Positions 26,566-35,034 are shown, numbered from the stretch's first letter. The stretch: 64,000 nt of DNA from Sphingomonas sp. Leaf9 (GCF_001421355.1 NZ_LMKC01000004.1:1-64000); one strand, 5' to 3'. Program-made: numbers and translations. Notes: generated by a model not told the origin, from the sequence alone.

Positions 26566-26588
26566 GGGGGCTGACAGTTGCGGCCCCC
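26565..26588 (+). terminator. hairpin after murI
   Basis: GGGGGC at about 26566-26571 pairs with GCCCCC at 26583-26588, followed by TT. It directly follows the murI stop codon and abuts the palindrome upstream of hemA. Confidence 0.45.
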
Positions 26589-26605
26589 TTGGACAATATG
26601 TCCAA
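26589..26605. promoter_or_regulatory. 17-bp palindrome upstream of hemA
   Basis: TTGGACA-ATA-TGTCCAA is a perfect 7-base inverted repeat 70 bases upstream of the hemA start. It looks like a dimeric regulator site. It does not fit the FNR pattern TTGAT-N4-ATCAA, and the TTG...CAA spacing is too long for NnrR-type sites. The regulator is unknown. Confidence 0.45.
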
Positions 26606-26674
26606 CCCGGCCGATCACCATGACCGCTTTTATCCGCTGGAAACCCGGCGTTCCAACAGGTACACCCGCGCCCC

Positions 26675-27919
26675 ATGAGCATCGACGCAGTTCCGGCCCG
26701 CTCGGTCGATTACAACCGTGTCTTCGCACAGGCGATCGACCGTCTGCACGAAGAGGGGCGCTACCGCGTCTTCATCGACATCCTGCGCAACAAGGGACAG
26801 TTCCCCAATGCGCGCTGCTTCGCCGGGCATAACGGGCCGAAGCCGATCACCGTCTGGTGCTCCAACGACTATCTCGCGATGGGCCAGCATCCGTCGGTCA
26901 TCGCCGCGATGGAGGGCGCGCTGCACGATGTCGGCGCAGGCTCTGGCGGCACCCGCAATATCGGCGGCAACACGCACTATCACATCGACCTGGAAACCGA
27001 ACTCGCCGACCTGCACGACAAGGAAGCGGCGTTGCTGTTCACGTCGGGCTATGTCTCGAACGAGGCCACGCTGTCGACGATCGCGCGCATCCTGCCGGGC
27101 TGCATCATCTTTTCCGACGAACTGAACCACGCGTCGATGATCGCCGGCATCCGCCATTCGGGCTGCGAGAAGCGGGTGTTCCGCCACAACGACTTGGCGC
27201 ATCTCGAAGAACTGCTGGCGGCCGAGGACCCGGCGGTGCCCAAGCTGATCGCGTTCGAGAGCGTCTATTCGATGGACGGCGACGTCGCCCCGATCCACGC
27301 GATCTGCGACCTGGCCGACAAGTACAACGCGCTGACCTATCTCGACGAAGTGCACGCCGTCGGCATGTACGGCGCGCGTGGCGGCGGCATCTCCGAACGC
27401 GACGACGCCGCATCGCGCCTGACCATCATCGAAGGGACGCTGGGCAAGGCGTTCGGCGTCATGGGCGGCTATATCGCCGCCGACCGCACCGTGATCGACG
27501 TCATCCGCTCCTATGCGCCGGGCTTCATCTTCACGACCTCGCTGTCGCCGGTGCTGGTCGCCGGCGCGCTTGCCAGCGTCCGCCACCTGAAGGCCTCGCC
27601 CGCCGAACGCGAAGGGCAACAGGCCGCCGCCGCGATGCTGAAGACGCTGTTCACGCAAGCCGGCCTACCGGTGATGGACACGACGACGCACATCGTGCCG
27701 CTGATGGTCGGCGACCCGGTAAAGGCCAAGCGGATCAGCGACATATTGCTCCGCGAATATGGCGTGTACGTCCAACCGATCAATTACCCGACCGTGCCGC
27801 GCGGCACCGAACGGCTGCGCTTCACGCCCGGTCCGGCGCATGACGAGGCGATGATGCGCGAGCTGACCGCCGCGCTGGTCGAAATCTGGGGCCGGCTGGA
27901 GCTGAAGAAAGCGGCCTGA
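26675..27919 (+). CDS. hemA: 5-aminolevulinate synthase
   Basis: The 414-residue PLP enzyme condenses glycine and succinyl-CoA to 5-aminolevulinate, the alphaproteobacterial entry to haem. The PLP lysine is K258 in EGTLGKAFG. The family glycine loop is [15 protein letters not shown], and [12 protein letters not shown] carries the PLP-binding Asp. Full length agrees with Rhodobacter HemA. A short leader holds a 17-base palindrome that may couple haem synthesis to oxygen, iron or redox state. A CCTCCCC hairpin follows the stop. Confidence 0.97.
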   Translation: MSIDAVPARSVDYNRVFAQAIDRLHEEGRYRVFIDILRNKGQFPNARCFAGHNGPKPITVWCSNDYLAMGQHPSVIAAMEGALHDVGAGSGGTRNIGGNTHYHIDLETELADLHDKEAALLFTSGYVSNEATLSTIARILPGCIIFSDELNHASMIAGIRHSGCEKRVFRHNDLAHLEELLAAEDPAVPKLIAFESVYSMDGDVAPIHAICDLADKYNALTYLDEVHAVGMYGARGGGISERDDAASRLTIIEGTLGKAFGVMGGYIAADRTVIDVIRSYAPGFIFTTSLSPVLVAGALASVRHLKASPAEREGQQAAAAMLKTLFTQAGLPVMDTTTHIVPLMVGDPVKAKRISDILLREYGVYVQPINYPTVPRGTERLRFTPGPAHDEAMMRELTAALVEIWGRLELKKAA

Positions 27920-27924
27920 CCAAC

Positions 27925-27947
27925 ATCCTCCCCGGCACGGGGAGGAT
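27925..27947. terminator. perfect 9-bp hairpin between hemA and GGDEF-like gene
   Basis: ATCCTCCCC-GGCAC-GGGGAGGAT lies between two convergent genes and probably terminates both. It is identical in its arms to the unit at 19438-19460. Confidence 0.7.
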
Positions 27948-27955
27948 CGCCGCCC

Positions 27956-28771
27956 CTACACCTCAACCCGATTGCCGCCGGCCGCGATCGCCATATCGAT
28001 CTTTGCGCGCGCCTCGCGCAGGATCGCGTCGATATCGCCGACATGATCCGACACCACCGCCGCCGATGCGGTGACCTTTCCGATCGAGGCGCCGGTATCG
28101 CGCAGCCGGAAATTGCGCTGCTCCAGCAACGTCAGCGCCTCTTCGGCCAGTTCGCGCACGGCGGTGGCGGTCTGTCCGGGGACGACCACGATGAATTCGT
28201 TGCCGCCCCAGCGGATCGCCTGTTCGTTGGGGAAAGTCCGCTTCAGCTTCCCGGCAAACGAGTTGAGGATATTGTCGCCGACCGAATGGCCGAAATCGCG
28301 GTTGATCGCGACCAGCCGGTCGATGCTGAACATCAGCACCACGAACCGGCGGTCCTGCTGCCCGATCTGTTCGAGGATACGCTGCGCCCCGGTCTGGTTG
28401 AGCGTGTGGGTCAGCCGGTCATGCTCGGCATCGTCTCCCGGCCCGATCTGCGACAGGACCAGCGCGCGCAGGGCCGCGATCTGGTCGCGCAGCCCCACCA
28501 GTTCGCGCTCGGTCGTCGCAACCCGGACGGCCAGCACCGCTGCATCCGCCGGCCCCGATCGCCGCTCGCGCAGCGCCGCCGCGATATCCGCCGCCCGCGC
28601 GGTAGTCAGCGCGCCATCCTCATCGATCGCGCGATCGACATCTTCGGATAAGATCGGGTCCGACTGGTACAAATATACCAGCGCAAAATCGTAAAATTCG
28701 ATGCTCGGCTCCAGCCGATGTTGCTCCAGAAAAGCCAGCGCGGCGCGAGCCTGCTCGAACGTCGTTATCAT
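27956..28771 (-). CDS. GGDEF-domain protein with a GGNEF site
   Basis: The 271-residue cytoplasmic protein has an N-terminal helical region (MITTFEQARAALAFLEQHRL), a helical linker (about 80-120) and a GGDEF domain. The catalytic signature reads RWGGNEF, so the metal-binding Asp of GGDEF is replaced by Asn. The I-site RxxD is not evident. It may be an inactive diguanylate cyclase that binds nucleotide or partners, or one with altered activity. The start at 28771 is chosen to give a usual N-terminus; a GTG at 28831 is the alternative. It is convergent with hemA. Confidence 0.82.
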   Translation of the reverse strand: MITTFEQARAALAFLEQHRLEPSIEFYDFALVYLYQSDPILSEDVDRAIDEDGALTTARAADIAAALRERRSGPADAAVLAVRVATTERELVGLRDQIAALRALVLSQIGPGDDAEHDRLTHTLNQTGAQRILEQIGQQDRRFVVLMFSIDRLVAINRDFGHSVGDNILNSFAGKLKRTFPNEQAIRWGGNEFIVVVPGQTATAVRELAEEALTLLEQRNFRLRDTGASIGKVTASAAVVSDHVGDIDAILREARAKIDMAIAAGGNRVEV

Positions 28772-28880
28772 GGCAGCATGATTATCCGGCGGCCATAACC
28801 ATTTCAACGCGATATAGACTTTGAGCGCCACGAACTGTTGGTGAGCAGACGATTATCCATCCGCTCGATAGTTGGCGATA

Positions 28881-29360
28881 TCAGGGTTGCGCCAGCAATC
28901 CGGTCAGCAACGTCAATGCCGCCAGACCGACCGACAGCGGGATACGCAGCCGCATCCACCATGGCGGCACATGTCCGGCCCGGACCAGCGCCATGTCGAC
29001 CAGCAGCGACCCCAGCAGCCCGGCGGCGACGATCGCCGCGCTCGACACGACCGAGCTGAACAACACCGCCCCCGCCGCCAGCGCGACCAGCGATGGCACA
29101 ACCGCGATGGCCAGCCACAGCGTCAGCGCCGCGCCGCTCACCCGCGCCACCGCCGCACCCCACCACATGCCGCCCAGGAAACTGAGGATCAGCGCGGCAT
29201 AGAGCAGCGACAGCGCCAGCATCATCCCGCCCTTGGCAGGATCGATCAGCCGCACCGCGACGGCGACCATCGGCGGCAGCAACCCGGCATAGCCGAGCAG
29301 CAGCGCCGCCACCGGCGGCCGCACGCGCACCGGCGTCGAGGCGGCCAGCGGATCAGTCAC
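28881..29360 (-). CDS. DUF3429 family membrane protein
   Basis: The 159-residue protein has about five transmembrane helices (LLGYAGLLPPMVAVAV, MMLALSLLYAALILSFLGG, and three more) and the motif LSFLGGMWWG, which is characteristic of DUF3429. The function of the family is unknown. The gene overlaps the upstream lipoprotein gene by 8 bases, so the two form one translational unit. Confidence 0.85.
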   Translation of the reverse strand: MTDPLAASTPVRVRPPVAALLLGYAGLLPPMVAVAVRLIDPAKGGMMLALSLLYAALILSFLGGMWWGAAVARVSGAALTLWLAIAVVPSLVALAAGAVLFSSVVSSAAIVAAGLLGSLLVDMALVRAGHVPPWWMRLRIPLSVGLAALTLLTGLLAQP

Positions 29361-29862
29361 GGCAATAGCCCTCGCCCGGTGCGACGGTCAGGCAGTCCTT
29401 CTTGCCTGCCAGCCATTTCAGACCGGTCGCATCGCCGTCGCTCGGGCGCAGCAGCAGCGTGTCGGCACCACGCTTGAATCGGATGCCCTCGGGCGTGACC
29501 GTGCCGGTATATTGCCCCTTGTTGTCGAGGTCGTACTGCATCTCCAGCGTCACCGCGCCCGGCGTCGCCGCCTGGGTCACGTTCAGATACATGCCCTCTA
29601 CCCCGATCCAGCGGCCGAGATAGCGGGTCGCCTCCGCCGCGGCCGTTGCCGCCGCGGCCGCCGTCGCGCTGGGGGTGGGCGTCGGCGTCGGGGTCAATGT
29701 GGGCGTGGGCGTCGGACTGGGTGCACGTGGCGCGATCGGCGCGGGCAACGGCGTCGCGGCGCTGTTCTCGATCTCGGCCTGGGTCGCGGCCCCTTCGCTG
29801 CGTCGCTCGTTGGCGCCGCACGCGCTGAGTACCAAAGCCGCGACGATGATCGTTCCACGCAT
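29353..29862 (-). CDS. lipoprotein with Pro/Thr repeat linker
   Basis: The 169-residue product has a lipoprotein signal (MRGTIIVAALVLSAC). A Pro-rich spacer (APIAPRAPSPTPTPTLTPTP) and an alanine run follow, then a globular domain beginning YLGRWIGVEGMYLNVT and ending with a Cys pair (KDCLTVAPGEGYC). The linker would hold the C-terminal domain away from the membrane. I do not recognise the domain. It is coupled to the DUF3429 gene by an 8-base overlap, and it is divergent from rpiB with a 70-base gap. Confidence 0.82.
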   Translation of the reverse strand: MRGTIIVAALVLSACGANERRSEGAATQAEIENSAATPLPAPIAPRAPSPTPTPTLTPTPTPTPSATAAAAATAAAEATRYLGRWIGVEGMYLNVTQAATPGAVTLEMQYDLDNKGQYTGTVTPEGIRFKRGADTLLLRPSDGDATGLKWLAGKKDCLTVAPGEGYCRD

Positions 29863-29932
29863 CCGTTCGTCCTTTCCTGCACCTCGTCGACACAGCCTAG
29901 CCTTGCCGTGTCCCGACCGCTAGAAGCGCGCC

Positions 29933-30373
29933 ATGGCCCGCATCGCACTTGCATCCGATCACGCCGCCCTGACGCTCAAGGCAGAACTCGCCACTTGGTT
30001 GCATGACCAGGGGCATGATGTCGCCGATCTGGGGCCGCATGACGCGACCAGCGTCGATTATCCCGACTATGGATACAAGCTCGGGCAAGCGGTTGGCGGC
30101 GGCGAAGCGGACTTCGGCGTCGCGCTGTGCGGATCGGGCATCGGCATCTCGATCGCGGTCAACCGCGTGCCGGCATGCCGCTGCGCGCTGGTGTCCGAAC
30201 CGCTCTCGGCGACGCTCGCGCGCGAACATAACGACGCGAACGTCATCGCGATGGGCGCACGGCTGATCGGCAGCGAGATGGCGAAGGCGTGCCTGACCGC
30301 GTTCCTCTCGACCCCGTTTGGCGGCGACCGCCACCAGCGCCGCGTCGACAAGCTCGGCAACCCGCCTGCCTGA
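29933..30373 (+). CDS. rpiB: ribose-5-phosphate isomerase B
   Basis: The 146-residue enzyme interconverts ribose-5-phosphate and ribulose-5-phosphate in the pentose phosphate pathway. The catalytic Cys is C66 in LCGSGIGIS, the same number as in E. coli RpiB, and the phosphate-binding N-terminal motif is ASDHAALTLK. It lies 87 bases upstream of glyA on the same strand, an arrangement often seen in alphaproteobacteria. Confidence 0.95.
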   Translation: MARIALASDHAALTLKAELATWLHDQGHDVADLGPHDATSVDYPDYGYKLGQAVGGGEADFGVALCGSGIGISIAVNRVPACRCALVSEPLSATLAREHNDANVIAMGARLIGSEMAKACLTAFLSTPFGGDRHQRRVDKLGNPPA

Positions 30374-30460
30374 TCGGGCAAGCCCGATTCACCGGGTGGC
30401 AATTATGTGACGTCGGCAGTAAAGCGCGCGCGACCTCTTTCTCAGCGGGAGCCGCGCCCC

Positions 30461-31756
30461 ATGACCGACCAGTTCCGCCCCGACGGTTTCTTCGAAACCA
30501 CCCTTGCCGATGCCGATCCCGCCGTGTTTGCGGGGGTCGCCCACGAACTGGAGCGCGAGCGCTACCAGATCGAGCTGATCGCGTCGGAAAACATCGTGTC
30601 GAAGGCGGTGCTGGAGGCGCAAGGGTCGGTCTTCACCAACAAGTACGCCGAGGGCTATCCCGGCAAGCGCTATTATCAGGGCTGCCACCCTTCGGACGAG
30701 GTCGAGACCCTCGCGATCGAGCGCGCCAAGCAGCTGTTCGGCTGCGGCTTCGTCAACGTCCAGCCGCATTCGGGCGCGCAGGCGAACGGCGCGGTGATGC
30801 TGGCGCTGACCAAGCCCGGCGACACGATCATGGGCATGAGCCTCGATGCCGGCGGTCACCTGACCCATGGTGCCAAGGCGGCGATGTCGGGCAAGTGGTT
30901 CAACGCGGTGCAGTACGGCGTCGACCGCGAAACGCACCTGATCGATTACGATCAGGTCGCCGCCCTGGCCCGCGAACATAAGCCCACGCTCATCATCGCC
31001 GGCGGCTCGGCCTATCCGCGCCATATCGACTTCGCGAAGTTCCGCGCGATCGCCGATGAAGTGGGCGCGAAGTTCATGGTCGACATGGCGCACTTCGCCG
31101 GCATCGTCGCCGCCGGGCTGCACCCGACCCCGTTCGGCCATGCCGATGTCGTCACCACCACCACGCACAAGACGCTGCGCGGGCCCCGTGGCGGCATGGT
31201 GCTGACCAACGACGAAGCCATCGCGAAGAAGATCAATTCGGCGGTGTTCCCCGGCCTCCAGGGCGGCCCGCTGATGCACGTGATCGCCGCCAAGGCGGTC
31301 GCGTTCGGCGAAGCGCTGCGCCCGGAGTTCAAGGACTATATCCGCGCCGTCGTCGAAAACGCGCAGACGCTGGCCGCCACCCTCAAAGAACGCGGTGCGA
31401 ACGTCATCGCGGGCGGCACCGACACGCATCTGGCGCTGATCGACCTCACCCCGCTGGGCGTCACCGGCAAGGATGCCGACGAGGCGCTGGAGCGTGCGGC
31501 GATCACCTGCAACAAGAACGGCATCCCATTCGATCCCCTCCCCCCGGTCAAGACCAGCGGCATCCGCGTCGGATCGCCGGCCGGCACCACCCGCGGGTTC
31601 GGCAAGGCGGAGTTCACCGAAATCGGCCATATGGTCGCCGACGTGCTCGACGGACTGCGCAACAAGGGTGAAGCCGGGGACCCTGCGGTCGAGGCGGACG
31701 TTAAGGCACGGGTTCGGGCGCTGTGCGAGCGGTTCCCGATCTATCCGGGTCTGTAA
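30461..31756 (+). CDS. glyA: serine hydroxymethyltransferase
   Basis: The 431-residue PLP enzyme converts serine and tetrahydrofolate to glycine and methylene-tetrahydrofolate. The PLP lysine is K237 in [14 protein letters not shown], and the N-terminal [14 protein letters not shown] and [14 protein letters not shown] motifs are intact. The start at 30461 follows GCGGGAGCC. It continues into a small membrane-peptide gene and nrdR, so one-carbon supply and nucleotide control are probably co-transcribed. I saw no convincing riboswitch in the 87-base leader. Confidence 0.97.
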   Translation: MTDQFRPDGFFETTLADADPAVFAGVAHELERERYQIELIASENIVSKAVLEAQGSVFTNKYAEGYPGKRYYQGCHPSDEVETLAIERAKQLFGCGFVNVQPHSGAQANGAVMLALTKPGDTIMGMSLDAGGHLTHGAKAAMSGKWFNAVQYGVDRETHLIDYDQVAALAREHKPTLIIAGGSAYPRHIDFAKFRAIADEVGAKFMVDMAHFAGIVAAGLHPTPFGHADVVTTTTHKTLRGPRGGMVLTNDEAIAKKINSAVFPGLQGGPLMHVIAAKAVAFGEALRPEFKDYIRAVVENAQTLAATLKERGANVIAGGTDTHLALIDLTPLGVTGKDADEALERAAITCNKNGIPFDPLPPVKTSGIRVGSPAGTTRGFGKAEFTEIGHMVADVLDGLRNKGEAGDPAVEADVKARVRALCERFPIYPGL

Positions 31757-31768
31757 GGAGTTCGAGAA

Positions 31769-31921
31769 ATGCAGGACAAGTCGGTTGGCAAGAGCATGGC
31801 GAAATGGGGTGCGCTGGGCGCGGTGATCGCGATTCCGGTTCCCTTTGTCGGCCCGCTGATCGGCGCCGCCGCCGGCGCCGGCTATGCGTACTACAAGTCG
31901 AAGAAGCAGCCGCGCTACTGA
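31769..31921 (+). CDS. 50-residue single-pass membrane peptide
   Basis: The peptide begins MQDKSVGKSMAKWGALG and has one hydrophobic segment rich in Gly, Ala and Pro (VIAIPVPFVGPLIGAAAG), then a basic tail (YYKSKKQPRY). AAGGAG eight bases before the ATG is a strong ribosome site, and codon use is like its neighbours, so I take it as a real gene. It lies between glyA and nrdR. The amphipathic basic ends around a glycine-rich helix resemble small membrane regulators or glycine-zipper peptides; no function is assigned. Confidence 0.7.
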   Translation: MQDKSVGKSMAKWGALGAVIAIPVPFVGPLIGAAAGAGYAYYKSKKQPRY

Positions 31922-31978
31922 TGCGGCACCCCCGCCGCCCCGCTTCTTCGCGGGGCGGCGGGTCCAACAGGAATTTCG

Positions 31979-32440
31979 ATGCGCTGTCCCTTTTGCGCCC
32001 ATGAAGACAGTCAGGTGAAGGACAGCCGTCCCAGCGACGACGGCGCCGCCATCCGCCGCCGCCGGCAATGTTCGGGCTGCGGCGCGCGCTTCACCACCTT
32101 CGAACGCATCCAGCTGCGCGACCTGACCGTCGTGAAATCGGGCGACCGCCGCCAGCCCTTCGACCGCGACAAGCTGCTGCGTTCGGTCGCGACCGCCTGT
32201 CGCAAGCGGCCGATCACCCCGGCACAGGTCGAACGGCTCGTGTCCGGCATCCAGCGCCAGCTGGAAACCACCGGCGACAGCGAAGTCCCCTCGGGCCGCA
32301 TCGGCGAGCTGGTGATGGAGGGGCTGCAGGGCCTCGATCCCGTCGCCTACATCCGCTTCGCCAGCGTCTACAAGGACTTCCGCGAGGCGAAGGATTTTGA
32401 GGAGTTCGCGGGCACCGTGGGGGATGCGGCGAAGGGGTAG
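31979..32440 (+). CDS. nrdR: transcriptional regulator NrdR
   Basis: The 153-residue repressor of ribonucleotide reductase genes has an N-terminal zinc ribbon (MRCPFC ... CSGCGARF), with Cys at residues 3, 6, 31 and 34, and an ATP-cone domain ([19 protein letters not shown]) that senses ATP and dATP. Length matches the family. It follows glyA and the small membrane peptide on the same strand. A palindromic element of the family described at 32461 starts 21 bases after its stop. Confidence 0.96.
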   Translation: MRCPFCAHEDSQVKDSRPSDDGAAIRRRRQCSGCGARFTTFERIQLRDLTVVKSGDRRQPFDRDKLLRSVATACRKRPITPAQVERLVSGIQRQLETTGDSEVPSGRIGELVMEGLQGLDPVAYIRFASVYKDFREAKDFEEFAGTVGDAAKG

Positions 32441-32460
32441 GGCCCCCTCACCCCACGCTC

Positions 32461-32600
32461 TCCGTTCAGTTCGAGCAGCTTCGAGCCTGTCGAGAAGCGT
32501 CCGTCGAGAACCCGGCCACTTGGGGCACCCCCTTCCCCCCATCCGGTTCGACCGGTATCGAGCTTGCAAGAGATACGCCCGTCGAGAACCCGTCTCGACC
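32461..32600. repeat. palindromic element, copy A (degenerate)
   Basis: TCCGTTCAGTTCGAGCAG begins a roughly 140-base degenerate copy of the element seen best at 33668-33777. It continues with TTCGAGCCTGTCGAGAAGCG, CGTCGAGAAC and later CGAGCTTG and GTCGAGAACC fragments. It lies between nrdR and the GIY-YIG start codon. Confidence 0.75.
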
Positions 32601-32620
32601 CCGCGAACCCAAGGCCCGCC

Positions 32621-33658
32621 ATGTTCTACGTCTATATCCTCAAATGCTCGGACGGCACCTACTATACCGGCCACACCGACGACCTCGACCGCCGCATCGC
32701 CGAGCATCAGTCGGGCGCGTTCGAAGGCTACACCCATGACCGCCGCCCGGTCGAACTGATGTGGCACGAAACCTTCCAGACCCGCACCGACGCGCTGGAG
32801 CGCGAGGCACAGGTCAAGGACTGGTCGCGCAAGAAGAAGGAAGGGCTGTTCCGCAGCGACTGGTCGACGATTTCGACGGCAGCCAGCTCTCGGCGGACGG
32901 ATCTCGACCAGCTCGATCCTGCTCGAACCGAACGGGGGGATAGCAGCGCGCCCGTCATCGTCCTCGTCCGCCCGCAACTAGGGCAAAACATCGGCAAGGC
33001 CGCCCGCGCCATGCTGAACTTCGGCCTCGTCGAAATGCGCCTCGTCGCCCCGCGCGACGGCTGGCCCAACCCCGAAGCCGGCCCGGCGGCCAGCGGTGCC
33101 GACCAGGTGCTGCGCGACGCCACCGTCTATGAAACGGTCGCCGAAGCGGTCGCCGACTGCGCCCATGTCTACGCCACGACGGTGCGCAAGCGCGGCATCA
33201 CCAAACCGGTCGTCACCCCCGAAGCCGCCGCACAGGCGATCCGCGCCGAACCCGGCCGCTCGGCGATCCTGTTCGGCCCCGAACGCTCGGGCCTCGAAAC
33301 CGACGACGTGGCGCTGGCCCGCACGATCCTGACCGTGCCGATCAACCCCGAGTTCGGCTCGCTCAATCTGGCGCAGGCGGTGATCCTCGTCGCCTATGAA
33401 TGGTCGAAGGGTGAGGGGCTGGCCAGCCCGCCCACCGTCGATCTGGGCGTCCCCGCCCCGCATGAGGAGCTGGAGGGCATGATTGGTCAGCTGGACGACA
33501 TGCTGGAGGCCGCGCGCTTCTTCTATCCCCCCGAACGCGCCGCGACGTCACGCCGGACGCTGCGCACGCTGATCACGAAAGCGGGCTGGACGTCACAGGA
33601 AGTGCGGACGATGCGCGGCGTATTGTCGGCACTGGATGGCGCGAAGCGGCGGCGGTAA
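32621..33658 (+). CDS. GIY-YIG nuclease domain fused to TrmJ-type tRNA 2'-O-methyltransferase
   Basis: The 345-residue frame joins two whole domains. Residues 1-87 are a GIY-YIG nuclease of the YhbQ/UPF0213 type (FYVYILKCSDGTYYTGHT, LDRRIAEHQ, ALEREAQVKDWSR). Residues 111-345 are a SpoU-class methyltransferase like TrmJ (LVRPQLGQNIGKAARAMLNF, LFGPERSGLETDD, NPEFGSLNLAQAVIL). The linker (about residues 90-107, RRTDLDQLDPARTERG) is the translation of a palindromic repeat in reverse orientation. No in-frame ATG, GTG or TTG lies between the two domains, so the methyltransferase can only be made as a fusion unless a rare start is used. Orthologues of each half are normally separate proteins, to my knowledge. 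Copies A and C of the repeat flank the gene. Confidence 0.88.
   Translation: MFYVYILKCSDGTYYTGHTDDLDRRIAEHQSGAFEGYTHDRRPVELMWHETFQTRTDALEREAQVKDWSRKKKEGLFRSDWSTISTAASSRRTDLDQLDPARTERGDSSAPVIVLVRPQLGQNIGKAARAMLNFGLVEMRLVAPRDGWPNPEAGPAASGADQVLRDATVYETVAEAVADCAHVYATTVRKRGITKPVVTPEAAAQAIRAEPGRSAILFGPERSGLETDDVALARTILTVPINPEFGSLNLAQAVILVAYEWSKGEGLASPPTVDLGVPAPHEELEGMIGQLDDMLEAARFFYPPERAATSRRTLRTLITKAGWTSQEVRTMRGVLSALDGAKRRR
32890..32936 (-). repeat. palindromic element, copy B (inside the coding frame)
   Basis: Read on the minus strand this is CCGTTCGGTTCGAGCAG followed by ATCGAGCTGGTCGAGA and CCGTCCGCCGAGA, matching copy C with few changes. It is in frame with both flanking domains and contains no stop codon, so it forms the linker of the GIY-YIG/methyltransferase fusion. 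Confidence 0.8.
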
Positions 33659-33667
33659 TACCCGAAA

Positions 33668-33777
33668 TCCGTTCGGTTCGAGCAGCTTCGAGCTTGTCGA
33701 GAAGCGTCCGTCGAGAACGCCGTTGTTTGGGCCACTCCCCTCTCGACAAGCTCGAACCTCCGTTCGAAGCAAACGGA
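33668..33777. repeat. palindromic element, copy C (full length)
   Basis: This 110-base copy starts TCCGTTCGGTTCGAGCAG and ends GTTCGAAGCAAACGGA, so its ends are inverted repeats of one another. Inside are CTTCGAGCTTGTCGAGAAG and CTCTCGACAAGCTCGAAC, again complementary. It lies between the convergent fusion gene and the chorismate mutase gene. Confidence 0.85.
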
Positions 33778-33799
33778 TAGGAGCAAGAGGGAGGTCGGC

Positions 33800-34105
33800 T
33801 CACCCCCGCGTGGCGTCGAACCGCGCCAACTCATACCCGATCGACGCCTCGACCAGCCGCTCCCACAAATCGGCAACCACATCCTCCGGCACGCCCATCG
33901 CGACCGCCGCCGCCCGTGCATTCGCGATGACTTCCGCCTTGCGCGCCTCGTCACGCACCGCGCCCCGCCCCGGCTTGATCCGCGCCGCCGCGTCCATATA
34001 CGCAAACCGCCGCGCCAGCAGCGCGACCAGCTCGCGGTCCAGCGCGTCCACGCCGGCGCGGACTTCGGTCATGGTGGTACAGTCGGGGCCGGGCAGGATC
34101 GTCAT
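33800..34105 (-). CDS. chorismate mutase, AroQ type
   Basis: The 101-residue helical protein is a stand-alone AroQ-class chorismate mutase. Typical residues are VDALDRELVALLARRF, the central ARIKPGRGAVRDEARK with its substrate-binding Arg and Lys, and the C-terminal LWERLVEASIGYELARF. It converts chorismate to prephenate; isochorismate-pyruvate lyases share the fold and cannot be excluded. The start at 34105 is chosen; an internal ATG at 34072 would still keep the first helix. It is divergent from rpsD. Confidence 0.85.
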   Translation of the reverse strand: MTILPGPDCTTMTEVRAGVDALDRELVALLARRFAYMDAAARIKPGRGAVRDEARKAEVIANARAAAVAMGVPEDVVADLWERLVEASIGYELARFDATRG

Positions 34106-34144
34106 GGCCGCGGGGTGTGGCGCGCGACGGCCACCTTGTCCAGC

Positions 34145-34173
34145 TTGACTCTGCGGAACCCAGCGTCTAACCG
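34145..34173 (+). promoter_or_regulatory. rpsD: candidate rpsD promoter
   Basis: TTGACT (34145-34150), a 17-base spacer and TAACCG (34168-34173) form a plausible housekeeping promoter about 130 bases upstream of rpsD. The leader contains a GC-rich structured stretch that could allow translational feedback; that is inference. Confidence 0.4.
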
Positions 34174-34302
34174 CGCCCCTTCGCAATTCGGCCCCGCATT
34201 CCCGGTGAAGCGGTGGCCCCGACCACAAGTCGGAGGCGAAGACCGGGAGCCGCGATCGTCCCCGGACGGTCAAACGTCATACCAGATTGCATTGGATTTA
34301 CG

Positions 34303-34914
34303 ATGTCGAAGCGCTCCAGCGCCAAGTACAAGCTCGATCGCCGCCTTGGCGAGAATATCTGGGGTCGCCCCAAGAGCCCGGTAAACAAGCGTGAATACGG
34401 CCCCGGCCAGCACGGTCAGCGTCGCAAGGGCAAGATGTCGGACTTCGGCATCCAGCTGCGCGCGAAGCAGAAGCTGAAGGGCTATTACGGCGACGTCACC
34501 GAGAAGCAGTTCAAGCGCACCTACGAAGAAGCGTCGCGCATGAAGGGCGACACCGGTCAGAACCTGATCGGCCTGCTCGAACAGCGCCTCGACATGATCG
34601 TGTACCGTGCGAAGTTCGCACCGACCGTGTTCGCCGCGCGTCAGCTCGTCAGCCACGGCCACGTCCGCGTCAACGGCGTGAAGTGCAACATCGCATCGCG
34701 TCGTTGCTATGTCGGCGACGAAATCTCGCTGGGCACCAAGGCGCAGGAAATGGCGCTGGTCCTCGAAGCGCAGACCCTCGCCGAGCGTGACGTGCCGGAA
34801 TATATCGGCACCGAAGGCACCAAGGTCACCTTCACCCGCGTTCCGACGCTGGACGAAGTGCCCTATCCGGTGAAGATGGAACCGAATCTGGTCGTCGAGT
34901 TCTACTCGCGCTGA
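34303..34914 (+). CDS. rpsD: 30S ribosomal protein S4
   Basis: The 203-residue protein binds 16S rRNA early in 30S assembly. It has the basic N-terminus [16 protein letters not shown], the S4 domain ([20 protein letters not shown]) and the conserved C-terminal [18 protein letters not shown]. It is a single gene with a leader of about 200 bases and ends near a bidirectional terminator at 35035-35064. Confidence 0.97.
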   Translation: MSKRSSAKYKLDRRLGENIWGRPKSPVNKREYGPGQHGQRRKGKMSDFGIQLRAKQKLKGYYGDVTEKQFKRTYEEASRMKGDTGQNLIGLLEQRLDMIVYRAKFAPTVFAARQLVSHGHVRVNGVKCNIASRRCYVGDEISLGTKAQEMALVLEAQTLAERDVPEYIGTEGTKVTFTRVPTLDEVPYPVKMEPNLVVEFYSR

Positions 34915-35001
34915 TCTCGCGCCGAGCCAAGGTCCAGCAAAGCTGGATCAAGGCCAAACTTTGGCGCGAGCGGCCGGCGGGGCCAAGGCCCCGACCGACG
35001 A

Positions 35002-35018
35002 CATGGGCTTCGCCCATG
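35002..35018. repeat. CATGGGC-TTC-GCCCATG hairpin
   Basis: A 7-base perfect hairpin lies in a GC-rich context (GCGAGCGGCCGGCGGGG upstream) that also surrounds the longer hairpin at 56258-56280. The two loci appear to be copies of one dispersed module. Confidence 0.6.
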
Positions 35019-35034
35019 GCGCTGGCAGAAACAA

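Noticed and set aside
30374..30460. Possible riboswitch in the glyA leader
   Set aside because: The 87-base leader is too short for a tandem glycine riboswitch and I could not build a convincing conserved structure.
32621..32890. GIY-YIG domain as a homing endonuclease in an intron
   Set aside because: There is no intron or split host gene; the domain is of the short YhbQ type and is read through into the methyltransferase.
30389..32977. Open frame of 862 codons on the minus strand
   Set aside because: It is antisense to glyA, nrdR and the GIY-YIG domain and has no recognisable motif.
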